Position numbers and translations under genes: made by a program
Shown: one piece after another, positions 44,116 to 53,939 of the stretch
Position numbering within the stretch: position 1 is the first letter of the stretch
Layout: each line of letters opens with the position of its first letter
DNA from: Planctomycetaceae bacterium
GTDB taxonomy: Bacteria > Planctomycetota > Planctomycetia > Planctomycetales > Planctomycetaceae
DNA length: 63,314 nucleotides
Reading direction: 5' to 3'
Assembly: GCA_028284145.1 (NCBI GenBank)
Contig: JANQSH010000036.1
Span: forward strand, 1-63,314
Notes under the pieces: generated by a model
The model's database searches: none
The model's input: only the letters and a program-made list of their open reading frames with translations
Told to the model about the DNA's origin: nothing

Positions 44116-44217
44116 CTGGGCGTATGATGCTCTTCTGTGCCGCGAAAATCGTCTTTTGGCCTGCAAACACACAGATTCCCACGAGCGAGAACCGTCACGC
44201 CAGAAGGTAAACCCTGA
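44116..44217 (+). repeat. Family A element, copy A10
   Basis: It runs from GGGCGTATGATGCTCTTCTG to GAAGGTAAACCCTGACC. The core TTTTGGCCTGCAAACACA is kept; both terminal TA motifs are degraded. It lies between the convergent galT-like and DUF1598 genes. Confidence 0.8.
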
Positions 44218-44247
44218 CCGCGAGATGATTTCGATGACGACACTCCT

Positions 44248-45639
44248 TCAATCCCACCACCAGGGATGTTCCGCTGGACGATTTGCGTTTTCTGCCTGCT
44301 GACGCAAGCCGGACAAACGCAGTGACGTGCCGTCCTTTTGCGGAATGTCGGCCAAAGCCCGCCGGGGATTGATCGTAACCCCACCGCCGACCAATCCGAG
44401 CAGCATGCCGCGAGAATGCCGTTTGCAGGCATAGGTGGGTGGCGTTTCGCGCGGGACAGTGTAACCACCAAAATCGAGGCGATTGCGATCAGCAAACAGA
44501 TCCATCTTCCAGCCGATGCGTTCATCAAGCCGCCTGGAGTCGATCAGCGCACCAAGGATCGCGAGATCGACCAGCGTCTGCAACTCCGCGAAGCAGGGCA
44601 TTCGCTCGGCGATTTTGGGGTATTGTTTGGTAAAGATCTGTGCAAACTTTTGAGATGAAATCCGCGTGGTCGCGGCATTGGCGCGCTGACCGGCTGCGTT
44701 AACGACTTCATCCTGTGCTGAAAGCTGCAAGCGTTGTCCGGCCAGTTTGAAGGCGTTGCCATCTTCGCTTGTATAAATGGCATCGTACAATGGTGTAAAC
44801 CACCACCGCTGCATCGTGTTCCCATTGGGGACAATCAATGAAAGGTGACTGCGAAAACCGGGAATCCCCGCGCCTTCAAACCCCATCGCCATTCGTTTCA
44901 TGCGGTAGTCAGCTTCGACGAGCGTGCGGGCATAATGCGAATCGTCCGGTACTCCCTGCACGGTGATCTTATGATTACCGAGCATGTTGGCCATCTGTTG
45001 AAAACGAATGTGTCCGCGACCGGCGGGCAACGGAGGCAGCGGTCGTGAGAGCGCCTGATTGAGGGCTGCCAGTTTCTGCTGGTACGGGTCGATCGACACA
45101 CCAATCGTCGGTGCGCGACGAGATCGCAACGCGACGACAAGATCTTCCAGCAGCATCACCGGACGACCAGAGTTCACGCCAACCACACGATTCTGGCGAC
45201 CCATCGCAAAGCCATCCGCAGGACCGGCAATCACGATGTCGTTTTCGTCAGGGTAAATGAAAACGAAATCAATACGCTGCAGTCCGGCGAGAAATTTCAT
45301 TTCGTCCGAAATGGTTTGCCCGGCTCTCAGACGTGCATCAATTGCTTGTTCCAATTTCACCAGCGACACCACTCGCATTTCACTCGGACGATTAAGGTCC
45401 TTCGACAGGTTCTTCGCAGCGACAGCCTGCAGGCGACGTTTTTCCAACGCCAGAGAAGCCGGTTTGAGATTAACCGGATTCACCACACCCTGCGGATTGA
45501 TGGTGATTCCTCCAGCACCACCACCACCATTGCCTCCGCCACCATCCCCTTGCGCGAACAGGACGTTATCCTGCATTGAAATGAGTGCGAAAAACGAAAG
45601 TGCAATCAGCGATGTTCTCAGCGGAGTGAAGATGGTCAT
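44248..45639 (-). CDS. DUF1598-type secreted protein
   Basis: The 463-residue protein has a signal peptide (about 6-28, ending LFAQG), a Gly-rich linker (GGGGNGGGGAGG), then the domain known from planctomycetes as DUF1598: MRVVSLVKLEQAIDARLRAG at about 90, FVFIYPDENDIVIAGPADGF, GVSIDPYQQKLAALNQAL, RYRMKRMAMGFEG-like metal-neutral stretches, and RIDFVF/ERIGWKMDLFADRNRL late in the chain. Function is unknown; the family is nearly restricted to this phylum. I chose the ATG at 45639, which gives the cleanest signal peptide; an ATG 18 codons upstream is possible. Confidence 0.8.
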   Translation of the reverse strand: MTIFTPLRTSLIALSFFALISMQDNVLFAQGDGGGGNGGGGAGGITINPQGVVNPVNLKPASLALEKRRLQAVAAKNLSKDLNRPSEMRVVSLVKLEQAIDARLRAGQTISDEMKFLAGLQRIDFVFIYPDENDIVIAGPADGFAMGRQNRVVGVNSGRPVMLLEDLVVALRSRRAPTIGVSIDPYQQKLAALNQALSRPLPPLPAGRGHIRFQQMANMLGNHKITVQGVPDDSHYARTLVEADYRMKRMAMGFEGAGIPGFRSHLSLIVPNGNTMQRWWFTPLYDAIYTSEDGNAFKLAGQRLQLSAQDEVVNAAGQRANAATTRISSQKFAQIFTKQYPKIAERMPCFAELQTLVDLAILGALIDSRRLDERIGWKMDLFADRNRLDFGGYTVPRETPPTYACKRHSRGMLLGLVGGGVTINPRRALADIPQKDGTSLRLSGLRQQAENANRPAEHPWWWD

Positions 45640-45816
45640 CGTTCTGTTCCGGAAAAAATTGCGAATGTCAAATCCCAGCGAAGGCCCTCTCAATACTACA
45701 CCGAAATGTGCGAAGTCTTAATGTCAAAGGGGAAAAATGGATGATGTCCATCGTAGAGACGCTGGGCAATTGGCCCCCTGGATGTCAGTTGCAGGACTCG
45801 GTCGACAGTCGGCAAT

Positions 45817-46326
45817 TCAATGATATTCCACTGGTTTTTGCTGTCGGTCGTGGGCATCGAGAAACGACTGTAACGTCATCTGAGCGGAAAGCTTATCGAG
45901 CCTTGCCTTCCGTTTTTTCCTGCTCAGACCCGCTTCGAGCAACACTTCTTCGGCCATGCTGGAGGAAAAGCGTTCGTCCCAGAACGCGGCCGGGCAACCA
46001 GTGACTTCCTCGCACCATTTTCCATACTTCCTCGCCTGAGCCGCCATACCTCCTTCATCGCCACTCATGTGGACCGGCAGGCCGATGACCAGTCCTTTCA
46101 CTTCGTACTCATCGACGACTTTCTGGAGATGCCGCTTGTCACCCTGTTCTCCCTGCCGCGTATAATTATCCAGTGGTGATGCAATCGACTGACCAAGATC
46201 CGAAATGGCAAAGCCGACACGTTTGGTGCCAAAGTCGATCCCCAGTAAACGTCCTTTAACTGGCAGTTTGTCATTCGAATGATGGACTTCGTTCTCGGTC
46301 GCGTGGTTTTCAGAGGTATCGTTCAT
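45817..46326 (-). CDS. ruvX: RuvX/YqgF family nuclease
   Basis: The 169-residue RNase H-like protein has motif 1 [17 protein letters not shown] with the catalytic Asp near residue 30, [33 protein letters not shown] with the catalytic Asp-Glu, and [13 protein letters not shown] at the end. RuvX is a putative Holliday-junction resolvase and 16S rRNA processing factor. An N-terminal lead of about 25 residues ([20 protein letters not shown]) is extra. It starts 17 bases inside the end of the upstream nucleotidyltransferase gene, so the two are probably co-transcribed. Confidence 0.9.
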   Translation of the reverse strand: MNDTSENHATENEVHHSNDKLPVKGRLLGIDFGTKRVGFAISDLGQSIASPLDNYTRQGEQGDKRHLQKVVDEYEVKGLVIGLPVHMSGDEGGMAAQARKYGKWCEEVTGCPAAFWDERFSSSMAEEVLLEAGLSRKKRKARLDKLSAQMTLQSFLDAHDRQQKPVEYH

Positions 46327-47389
46327 CGCCCTGTTCCTGGAGAAACGCCACCAGCTTCCTGACCGCTTCTTCGTCGTTGCGCGGAGCAACCAATGTCGCG
46401 TCATCGGTATGGACGATGATCAAATCCTGTACGCCGAATGTCGCGATCAAATGTTCGTCTGTCGTCCGAATAATGCAGTCTTTCGATTCCAGTCCGCGAT
46501 GCAGACCATCGATTGTATTGCCGTTGACATCTTTACCGATCAACCGGGGCAATGCCTGCCAACTGCCAACATCATCCCACTCGAACGGGGCTTCGAACAC
46601 AACGACATCACTCGCTCGTTCGAGAATTGCATAATCAATTGAGATCGACTTCATCTGTGGGAAGAGAACCGCGAGTTGACCGTCAAATTCCGGCGTACCG
46701 ATGGACTGCTGGAGTTGCCGCAACAAATCGTGAATCTCCGGTTCATATTCCGCCAGTGATGTCAGGATCGCATCCGCCCGCCAGACAAAGATGCCACAGT
46801 TCCAGTAGAACCGCTTTGCCTGCAGAAATTCCATTGCAGTGTCGCGGTTCGGCTTTTCTCGGAAGGAGGCAACGCGAAATGCTGCGGCGGTATCGGCTTC
46901 ACCCAAAGGCTTGCTCCGTTCGATATAGCCGAAACCGGTCGATGGATAGCCGGGAAGCACTCCGAACAGCACAAACGATTGCGGGTTCGACGCCACAATT
47001 TCAGCGGCCTGATCGACAGCGGAACAAAACACATCATCCGGGCCAATCACATGATCAGCCGGCATGACGAGCATGACGGCATCCGGATCATTTTTGAGCA
47101 GGGCGATCGCTGCCAGACCAATGCAGGGCGCGGTATTGCGTCCGCACGGTTCAATCAGCATTTGATTTGCCGGGACATCCGGCAGTTGTCGAATGGTTTC
47201 GTCCGCCTGCACCGCGTTGGTGACAACCCACCTTCGCTCTGGCGGAATGATGGACGACACACGGCTGGCAGTCGACTGAATCATCGTCTGTTCGCCCACC
47301 AGACGCAGCAGTTGTTTCGGCATCGCCTTGCGGCTTCCGGGCCAGAAACGGGTTCCACTGCCACCGGCCATGATTACAGCATGTAACAT
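46310..47389 (-). CDS. manC: Mannose-1-phosphate guanylyltransferase
   Basis: The 359-residue protein makes GDP-mannose from GTP and mannose-1-phosphate. The nucleotidyltransferase signature [20 protein letters not shown] sits at the very N-terminus, which fixes the start at 47389. Other motifs are [62 protein letters not shown] and [12 protein letters not shown]. It is the monofunctional form, without the C-terminal isomerase cupin domain. GDP-mannose could feed lipopolysaccharide or the mannosyltransferase-like protein at 14684, which is only a suggestion. Confidence 0.93.
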   Translation of the reverse strand: MLHAVIMAGGSGTRFWPGSRKAMPKQLLRLVGEQTMIQSTASRVSSIIPPERRWVVTNAVQADETIRQLPDVPANQMLIEPCGRNTAPCIGLAAIALLKNDPDAVMLVMPADHVIGPDDVFCSAVDQAAEIVASNPQSFVLFGVLPGYPSTGFGYIERSKPLGEADTAAAFRVASFREKPNRDTAMEFLQAKRFYWNCGIFVWRADAILTSLAEYEPEIHDLLRQLQQSIGTPEFDGQLAVLFPQMKSISIDYAILERASDVVVFEAPFEWDDVGSWQALPRLIGKDVNGNTIDGLHRGLESKDCIIRTTDEHLIATFGVQDLIIVHTDDATLVAPRNDEEAVRKLVAFLQEQGDERYL

Positions 47390-47673
47390 TCTTGTATCCT
47401 GTGCGAACTTCTTTTCAAATCTCTCTTCGTTTGATTTGCCTTCTTCAGAGAAGCATCTGGCCGCGTTGTGGTGAGTTGACATTGTGGTGAATTGACGAAG
47501 ACTTGTCACGCGGACAGGATGAAACGATCACGAAAAATAACAATCACGAAAAATGGAGCCACATTTGGTTGCTGATTGCAGGTTCGGTATCATCGATGGT
47601 GTGGGAATCGTTACAATGATCGGGAGAACTGCGTTGATGAGTAACAATCGTTGAGCATTTGGAGAGTCTTTCG
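47390..47673. promoter_or_regulatory. Divergent promoter region with two pairs of direct repeats
   Basis: GTGGTGAGTTGAC/GTGGTGAATTGAC (47468 and 47484) and ATCACGAAAAAT twice (47527 and 47543) are both spaced by exactly 16 bases. They lie between manC (minus) and the PQQ lipoprotein gene (plus). They could be operator half-sites or simply tandem duplications. Confidence 0.35.
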
Positions 47674-49272
47674 GTGAGCCGGCACAGCGTTATCGTTAGC
47701 GGAAAAATGTTCATTGCAATGGCGCTGGTTTTGTCAACCGGTTGCACGGGACAGGATGCAGGCGGAACCGAGGCGACTCAAATTGCGAATGACGATAATG
47801 TTGTTGAACGATCGGCCCGGCAACAATCAGCAAATGATCAGAATCTGGTCATCGCTCGATACAAGGCCTCTCAAAAGCAGTACAGGCCTGTGTTCGACAA
47901 TGATGGAAAAGTTCAACGTGGGGGGGAAGACTGGCCAAAATTTCTCGGACCGCGAGGCACTGGTGTTTCGGGTGAAACCGACCTGTTTGTTGACTGGCCT
48001 CCCGAAGGACCGCCATTGCTCTGGGAAAAGAAAGTCGGCACCGGGTATAGTGCGCCATCGATACGAGGAAATCGGCTGGTGCTGCATCACCGTGTTGGCA
48101 ATGATGAAATCGTGGAGTGCTTTCGAGCCGATACCGGCAAATCGCTTTGGAAATTTGCATATCCCAGCCAGTTTCGCGATCCGTTCGGCTACAACAATGG
48201 CCCACGCTGTTCACCACTGTTAACCGAAAAACAGTGTTACACATTCGGCGCGGAAGGAACGCTGGCCTGTGTTGACCTTCATACTGGCAAAAAAATCTGG
48301 CTGCGTGATTGCAAGACGGATTTCGACCTGGGCAACTGGTTTTTTGGCGTCGGATGTACGCCCGTGCTGGAAGGCAACCTGCTGATCGCGTTAGTCGGCG
48401 GACAACCCAATGCCGGTGTCGTTGCGTTCGATGCCCAGACGGGTGAAACTGTCTGGACGGCAGTAGGGAAGGAAACGTGGGACGGCGGCAAAATTCCTGG
48501 CTCGCGTGGCGATCAGAAGTACGAATGGTCGGGAGAGGAACAGATCGTCAGCTACGCCTCGCCGATTGTCGCGACCATTCATGGCAGGCGGCATCTGCTC
48601 GCGTTGCTCAGGCATGGGCTGGTCTCGCTGGATCCCAAAACGGGAAAACAGAACTTTCGATACTGGTTCCGATCCAGGAAACATGAAAGTGTGAACGCCG
48701 CCCGCCCATTAGTGATCGACGACATGATCTTTCTCTCCGCTGCCTACGAAGTCGGTGCCGCCTTGTTGAAGGTCAACGAAGATGGAACGTCATTTCAGGA
48801 AGTCTGGCAGGACGATGAAAACATGCAGAACCACTGGTCGACTTCCATTCATGTCGATGGCTTTGTGTATGGCTTTAGTGGACGTCATGAAAGAGATGGT
48901 CGGTTTCGCTGCATCGAACTGAAAACGGGCAAAGTAAAATGGGATGTTGATGGCTCCGAGCCGGTCAAAGACCGGATTGAATTCGATGGTTTGCGTGGGG
49001 GCTTCGTTGACAAAACCACGAAAGAACCGGCACCTGTTCCGTTTTATGGTCGGGGGTCGAAAATTCAGATTGGTGACAAGTTCATCGTCCTGGGCGAACG
49101 GGGAACATTGGCGGTGGTCAAAGTCAATCCGCAGAAGTTCGAGGAACTGACTCGCACAAGTTTCGAGCAAATCGAATATCCGGCATGGACTGCTCCCGTT
49201 TTGTCACGCGGGCGATTGTATCTCCGCTGCGAAGAGGCGATGATTTGTCTCGATCTCGCCTGCAAACAGTAA
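47674..49272 (+). CDS. PQQ-like beta-propeller lipoprotein
   Basis: The protein has 532 residues. I chose the GTG at 47674: GGAGAG lies seven bases upstream, and this start gives a basic n-region before the hydrophobic core, with a lipobox STGC at about residue 23. The ATG at 47707 would leave no positive charge. The body has repeated propeller blades: WPKFLGPRGTGVSGETDLFV, PPLLWEKKVGTGYSAPSIRG, FGAEGTLACVDLHTGKKIWL and VVAFDAQTGETVW. Planctomycetes have many such proteins, annotated as quinoprotein or BamB-like; a PQQ cofactor is not proven. The alpha/beta hydrolase gene follows 19 bases after. Confidence 0.85.
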   Translation: MSRHSVIVSGKMFIAMALVLSTGCTGQDAGGTEATQIANDDNVVERSARQQSANDQNLVIARYKASQKQYRPVFDNDGKVQRGGEDWPKFLGPRGTGVSGETDLFVDWPPEGPPLLWEKKVGTGYSAPSIRGNRLVLHHRVGNDEIVECFRADTGKSLWKFAYPSQFRDPFGYNNGPRCSPLLTEKQCYTFGAEGTLACVDLHTGKKIWLRDCKTDFDLGNWFFGVGCTPVLEGNLLIALVGGQPNAGVVAFDAQTGETVWTAVGKETWDGGKIPGSRGDQKYEWSGEEQIVSYASPIVATIHGRRHLLALLRHGLVSLDPKTGKQNFRYWFRSRKHESVNAARPLVIDDMIFLSAAYEVGAALLKVNEDGTSFQEVWQDDENMQNHWSTSIHVDGFVYGFSGRHERDGRFRCIELKTGKVKWDVDGSEPVKDRIEFDGLRGGFVDKTTKEPAPVPFYGRGSKIQIGDKFIVLGERGTLAVVKVNPQKFEELTRTSFEQIEYPAWTAPVLSRGRLYLRCEEAMICLDLACKQ

Positions 49273-49291
49273 CCTGATCTCAGAAACAACG

Positions 49292-50388
49292 ATGGAAAAG
49301 ACCGTAAACAATCCCGTTCCCGGCACGGACGAATCGCAGTCGCCCGACGACGAGTCCAATGTGAACCAGTCGACGGAATGTTGTGGTGATGAAACAGCGT
49401 GTGATACCGACGCCGCTGCAACGGGTGACAATCAGGACGGGCAGCGGGAACCCTGCCCGACACCGCTCGTCTGGGAGCAGGTCCTCGATATTTTTCGTGA
49501 CGAGTCGCATCCCTGGGAGATTCATCGGGATGGTCGAAAAATCTCCGGCAGGACGTGGTTTCCTGTTGGAAAGGATGACAATCGACCACCGGAACAGCCT
49601 CACACACTCTATTTTCTCAACGGCTTGACGGGAAATTGCGACCAGTTTGCGCTAACTGCTTACCTGTTACGGGATGAATTCCGTTGCGTCCTGTTCGATT
49701 ACCCGGAGTGCGCGACTGAAACAAAAGAAGCCCAACTGCCGCTGCAGGAATTCGCGGACGATCTTTTCGCGATCGCCGAGCAACATGAGGACGAAACCCT
49801 TTCGATCGTTGGGACATCGTTCGGCAGTGCCGTCGGTTTGGCTGCAATGGCATTTGAGAATGGACAATCATCACAATGCTCGATTACCTCGGCCGTGTTG
49901 CATGCGGGATTCGCTCGACGAGAATTGTCCTTCTTTGAGCGACTTGCAACTCGCTGCGGAACGAAAAGCCGACGTAACTTGCGCGATGTTCCCCTGCGGC
50001 GGCTGTTTCAGACTCAGAATCATCGGCCCTGGTTTCCTCCCTTCGATTTTACTCGCTGGGAGTTCTTTCTGGAAAACTCCGGCGACACTCCGGTGGCGGC
50101 GATGGCATCCCGGGCTGCCGAGTTAAAGTCGCTCGATGTGCGTGACCAACTGCCGAACATCTTGCAACCTTGTTTGTTGATTCGGGGTGAGGGAGAGGGG
50201 CAGGTACTAGCCGGGCATCATGTGGAACTGGAAGCTGGATTGCCTAATTCCAGGACCGAGTGGATGCACTCGACCGGCCAATTACCCTTCATTACACACC
50301 CACATCGATTTGTGAAACTGATAAGGGGATTCGTTCACGAACAGGTTTCTCAAGGTGAACACAAGACCTGGAAAACAGGCAGACTCAC

Positions 50389-50392
<4 letters not shown>
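49292..50392 (+). CDS. Alpha/beta hydrolase
   Basis: The protein has 366 residues. After an acidic lead of about 75 residues, the hydrolase fold begins at [20 protein letters not shown] (oxyanion region HxL-x-G-x-x-G). The nucleophile elbow is [17 protein letters not shown], Ser near residue 172. A late [11 protein letters not shown] strand and a His in PFITHPHRF complete a plausible triad. Substrate is unknown. It overlaps the next gene by four bases (ATGA), so it is coupled to the PIG-L deacetylase. Confidence 0.8.
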
Positions 50393-51135
<743 letters not shown>

Positions 51136-51368
51136 CAGGCTGCCCGAGTTCGACAGAAAATTCCGACGGAGTGATCGCATCACGAGGCGTCTCGCTGGCG
51201 ACGGGCGAACAAAAAAACCATAATGTGGTGATGGAAGCATACTTTGCCGCGACGAGTGCGGTTTGATATGTTGCCCTTTTCCTTTTCCCTTCGGGCTGGT
51301 TTCCGTGGTACTTCCTTCTGGCAGATTTCTTCGGGCCCAATCGAGAATTTCAGATCGGCTGTTCGGTT

Positions 51369-52109
51369 ATGTTGGACCTTCGCTGTGGCTACCTGAGCAT
51401 CAAAGGCAATTTTCGTGATAACAACGAAGATGCCGCCGCTGTCAGCCCGGAACACCTTTACTTCATTGTCGCCGATGGAATGGGAGGGCAATCCGCCGGA
51501 GAGAAGGCGAGCGAGTTGGCGACCGAACTCGTTCCTCAGATGCTCGAACAATTAATCGACTTCGACTCCGGTGACGACGAGCAGGTGCGCAGGGGGATCG
51601 ACGAAGCGGTCGCTCATGCCAATTCCGAAATCATGGCGCTGGGGGAAGTCGACCCCGCCATGCACAACATGGGGACGACCATCGTCTTCATTGTGGTCGT
51701 GGATGGGCATTTCTTCGTCAGTGGTGTGGGCGACAGCCGTGCGTATCGACTGCGCGACGGCAATCTCGAGCAAATCACAACCGATCATTCCCTTACACAG
51801 GCCCTGGTCGATGCGGGAACCATCAGTAAGGAAGAAGCCGCCACGCACCGCTACCGCAACGTGTTGTATCGTTACCTTGGTACCAAGGAAGGTGGGACCG
51901 GAACAGACGCCAAAAAGATCAGACCGGAACCGGGCGATCGCTATATGCTCTGCTCTGACGGAGTGACAGACGGCGCCGCAAACGAAACAATCCACAAACT
52001 TCTGAGCGAACTCCATGATCCCCAAAAGGCAGCCGAGGCCATTATCGAAGCGGCCCAGGAAGGCGGGTCCCGCGATAACATCACCTGTGTTGTCGTGCAT
52101 GTGGCATAA
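51369..52109 (+). CDS. PP2C-type Ser/Thr protein phosphatase
   Basis: This 246-residue Mn/Mg-dependent phosphatase has a full set of motifs: GNFRDNNEDAAA at about 14-25, FIVADGMGGQSAGEKAS at about 33-49, GTTIVFIVVVDGHFFVSGVG then DSRAYRLRDG, SDGVTDGA, and the end GGSRDNITCVVVHV. It lacks membrane segments or sensor domains, resembling PrpC/Stp. Such enzymes reverse phosphorylation by kinases like the one at 58009. It is transcribed alone, 230 bp after the deacetylase. Confidence 0.93.
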   Translation: MLDLRCGYLSIKGNFRDNNEDAAAVSPEHLYFIVADGMGGQSAGEKASELATELVPQMLEQLIDFDSGDDEQVRRGIDEAVAHANSEIMALGEVDPAMHNMGTTIVFIVVVDGHFFVSGVGDSRAYRLRDGNLEQITTDHSLTQALVDAGTISKEEAATHRYRNVLYRYLGTKEGGTGTDAKKIRPEPGDRYMLCSDGVTDGAANETIHKLLSELHDPQKAAEAIIEAAQEGGSRDNITCVVVHVA

Positions 52110-52265
52110 CGTGTTTCGTGATTGGGCTGGCTTTCACGGGTGGGGCATGTGGCCAGTTATCTTCCGCTGCGAGGAAGTTATTGCAAGCCACATTGAACTG
52201 TTTCGGCCTTCATACTGCCAGAGCGAAATGTGCTCCAGAAGCTGGAATTTCCCAATCTGGAATCA

Positions 52266-53744
52266 CTACACGGTTGCTTTCCATCGCTCGAGTCCAGCAA
52301 ATGTGCAGTCATCCAACCACTTGCGAAACCTTTGCTGGACGTTGGCCGGATCTTCCGTGAAAGTGAACTCAAAGGGTTCATCTGCAAGTGGTGTGACATC
52401 GGCAGCAATGTTCTCGCCACTTTCGGTTTGTTGTTTTTGATAAATCATCGGTGAACAACCCAACACGCCGGCTCCGTGTCCGATACCGTGAATCGAGAAC
52501 AGTATTTCAGTACGGTAATCTGTCTGGATTACGAGTGCAGACCACGCCTGGAAATAGGGGAGATTCGCGAAGTATCCAAGCTGTTTTGCACAGTTGATGA
52601 TTTGAATGTAATTGAATGTTGCTTTATCCGAGTTCCGTTTTCCTTCTGTGGCATAAGCGAGGAAGTCCCGCCCTTCGTCCTGGATAGTTTGTGACACTGC
52701 GGTGGCAATTTCATCAAGGCGTTTATGGGCAAGTAGCTGCAAGGAATCAGCTGTCGCCTTCGCCTGTTCCATTTTTTCCGTCTGTTCGGCTCTGCGTTTG
52801 TCATACTTCTGCTTGACAGCCGAAAGGATGCTGTCGAGCGCGCTCGCCTCGTGAATCACTTCTTCGGTCAGACTGAGGGCTTCGCGGATGGCCTTTCGCT
52901 GAAGCTTGCTAACGAACTGCACGAGATGTGAAAGATCCCCGTTGTCGGCATTCCGAAGTGCGTCGATGTAATCAGCGCGATCATGTCGTGTTACGACTAG
53001 CGGCAGCCAAAACGCCTTGAGCAACACCAGCGTGGCCAAACAACGCGCAACACGCCCGTTTCCATCAACAAAAGGATGGACGAGAATGAATCTGTGGTGC
53101 AGCCATGCGGCCTCAACTTCGGGCGGTACACCGATTCTATTGTGTTCTTCATGCATCGCTACAAGGTTGTCCATCTCGTGAGCGATATGTTCGTAGGGGC
53201 AATACTCAAAGCGTGTTCCGTCCGGATGTTCAACGTGATTATTGAATTTCTTCCATTGCCCTTTGGGCAACTCTCTTTCGACGGTGTTTCCCAACGTATC
53301 GCGAGCAATGTAAGTGTCTTGGTGTGCTGTCAGAACCTGATGCAACTCTTTGATATACGAAGTCCCGAGAGATCGCTCGCCACCAACAAACTGATAGAGC
53401 CCCATGATCGCATGATGCTGGTCGGTAATTTTTGCAACGACCTCGTTCGGATCCTGATCGGTTTCCTCATGCGAAATTAACGATGCATCGAGGCCCTTCT
53501 CAATCAGAGTCAGTGTCGTACCCTCACTAAGTCGGTATAGGTTTTCGATGACTCCTGTTTCAATGGCCCATTGCCGCTGAAGTTTTGTCAGGAACTTTTT
53601 ATACAGGTCTTTCTGGCGAAGCTCTTCGGCTTGCTCAAGCCATGCCACCACTAGCGATTCTGTTTGCGGGTCTGCAAGTGAAGTTCGCCAGTCATCGGGT
53701 AGGTCGTCAATCGGAGACCAGTTGTGGATATGCCTTTGATTCAC
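52266..53744 (-). CDS. Fic domain protein
   Basis: The protein has 492 residues. The Fic motif LVHPFVDGNGRVARCLATLV near residue 225 matches HPFx(D/E)GNGRxxR completely, with the catalytic His and the anion-binding residues. Fic enzymes usually transfer AMP to Ser, Thr or Tyr of target proteins. A classical N-terminal (S/T)xxxE(G/N) inhibitory motif was not found; the closest is NLYRLSEG near residue 60. The C-terminal half has a long helical region (QKYDKRRAEQTEKMEQAKAT) and a winged-helix-like end. The start is GTG (53744), with AGGCGA upstream. It stands alone between unrelated genes and could be acquired. Confidence 0.88.
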   Translation of the reverse strand: MNQRHIHNWSPIDDLPDDWRTSLADPQTESLVVAWLEQAEELRQKDLYKKFLTKLQRQWAIETGVIENLYRLSEGTTLTLIEKGLDASLISHEETDQDPNEVVAKITDQHHAIMGLYQFVGGERSLGTSYIKELHQVLTAHQDTYIARDTLGNTVERELPKGQWKKFNNHVEHPDGTRFEYCPYEHIAHEMDNLVAMHEEHNRIGVPPEVEAAWLHHRFILVHPFVDGNGRVARCLATLVLLKAFWLPLVVTRHDRADYIDALRNADNGDLSHLVQFVSKLQRKAIREALSLTEEVIHEASALDSILSAVKQKYDKRRAEQTEKMEQAKATADSLQLLAHKRLDEIATAVSQTIQDEGRDFLAYATEGKRNSDKATFNYIQIINCAKQLGYFANLPYFQAWSALVIQTDYRTEILFSIHGIGHGAGVLGCSPMIYQKQQTESGENIAADVTPLADEPFEFTFTEDPANVQQRFRKWLDDCTFAGLERWKATV

Positions 53745-53939
53745 GGTTGCGTCGCCTATACTTCAAGCGGAATAATGAGGCCGCGGAGAGCCTTCTGAAC
53801 AACTGACCATTTCTCAGAATAGTTTGATAGTAAATACAGTGAATGAGGCTGTCAAACTGTTATTCGAAAGCGACTTACAAACAGGAAAAACGGCGCGACA
53901 TAGAAATTCTTGCGCAACCGGAGGATTGGGTCACACGTT

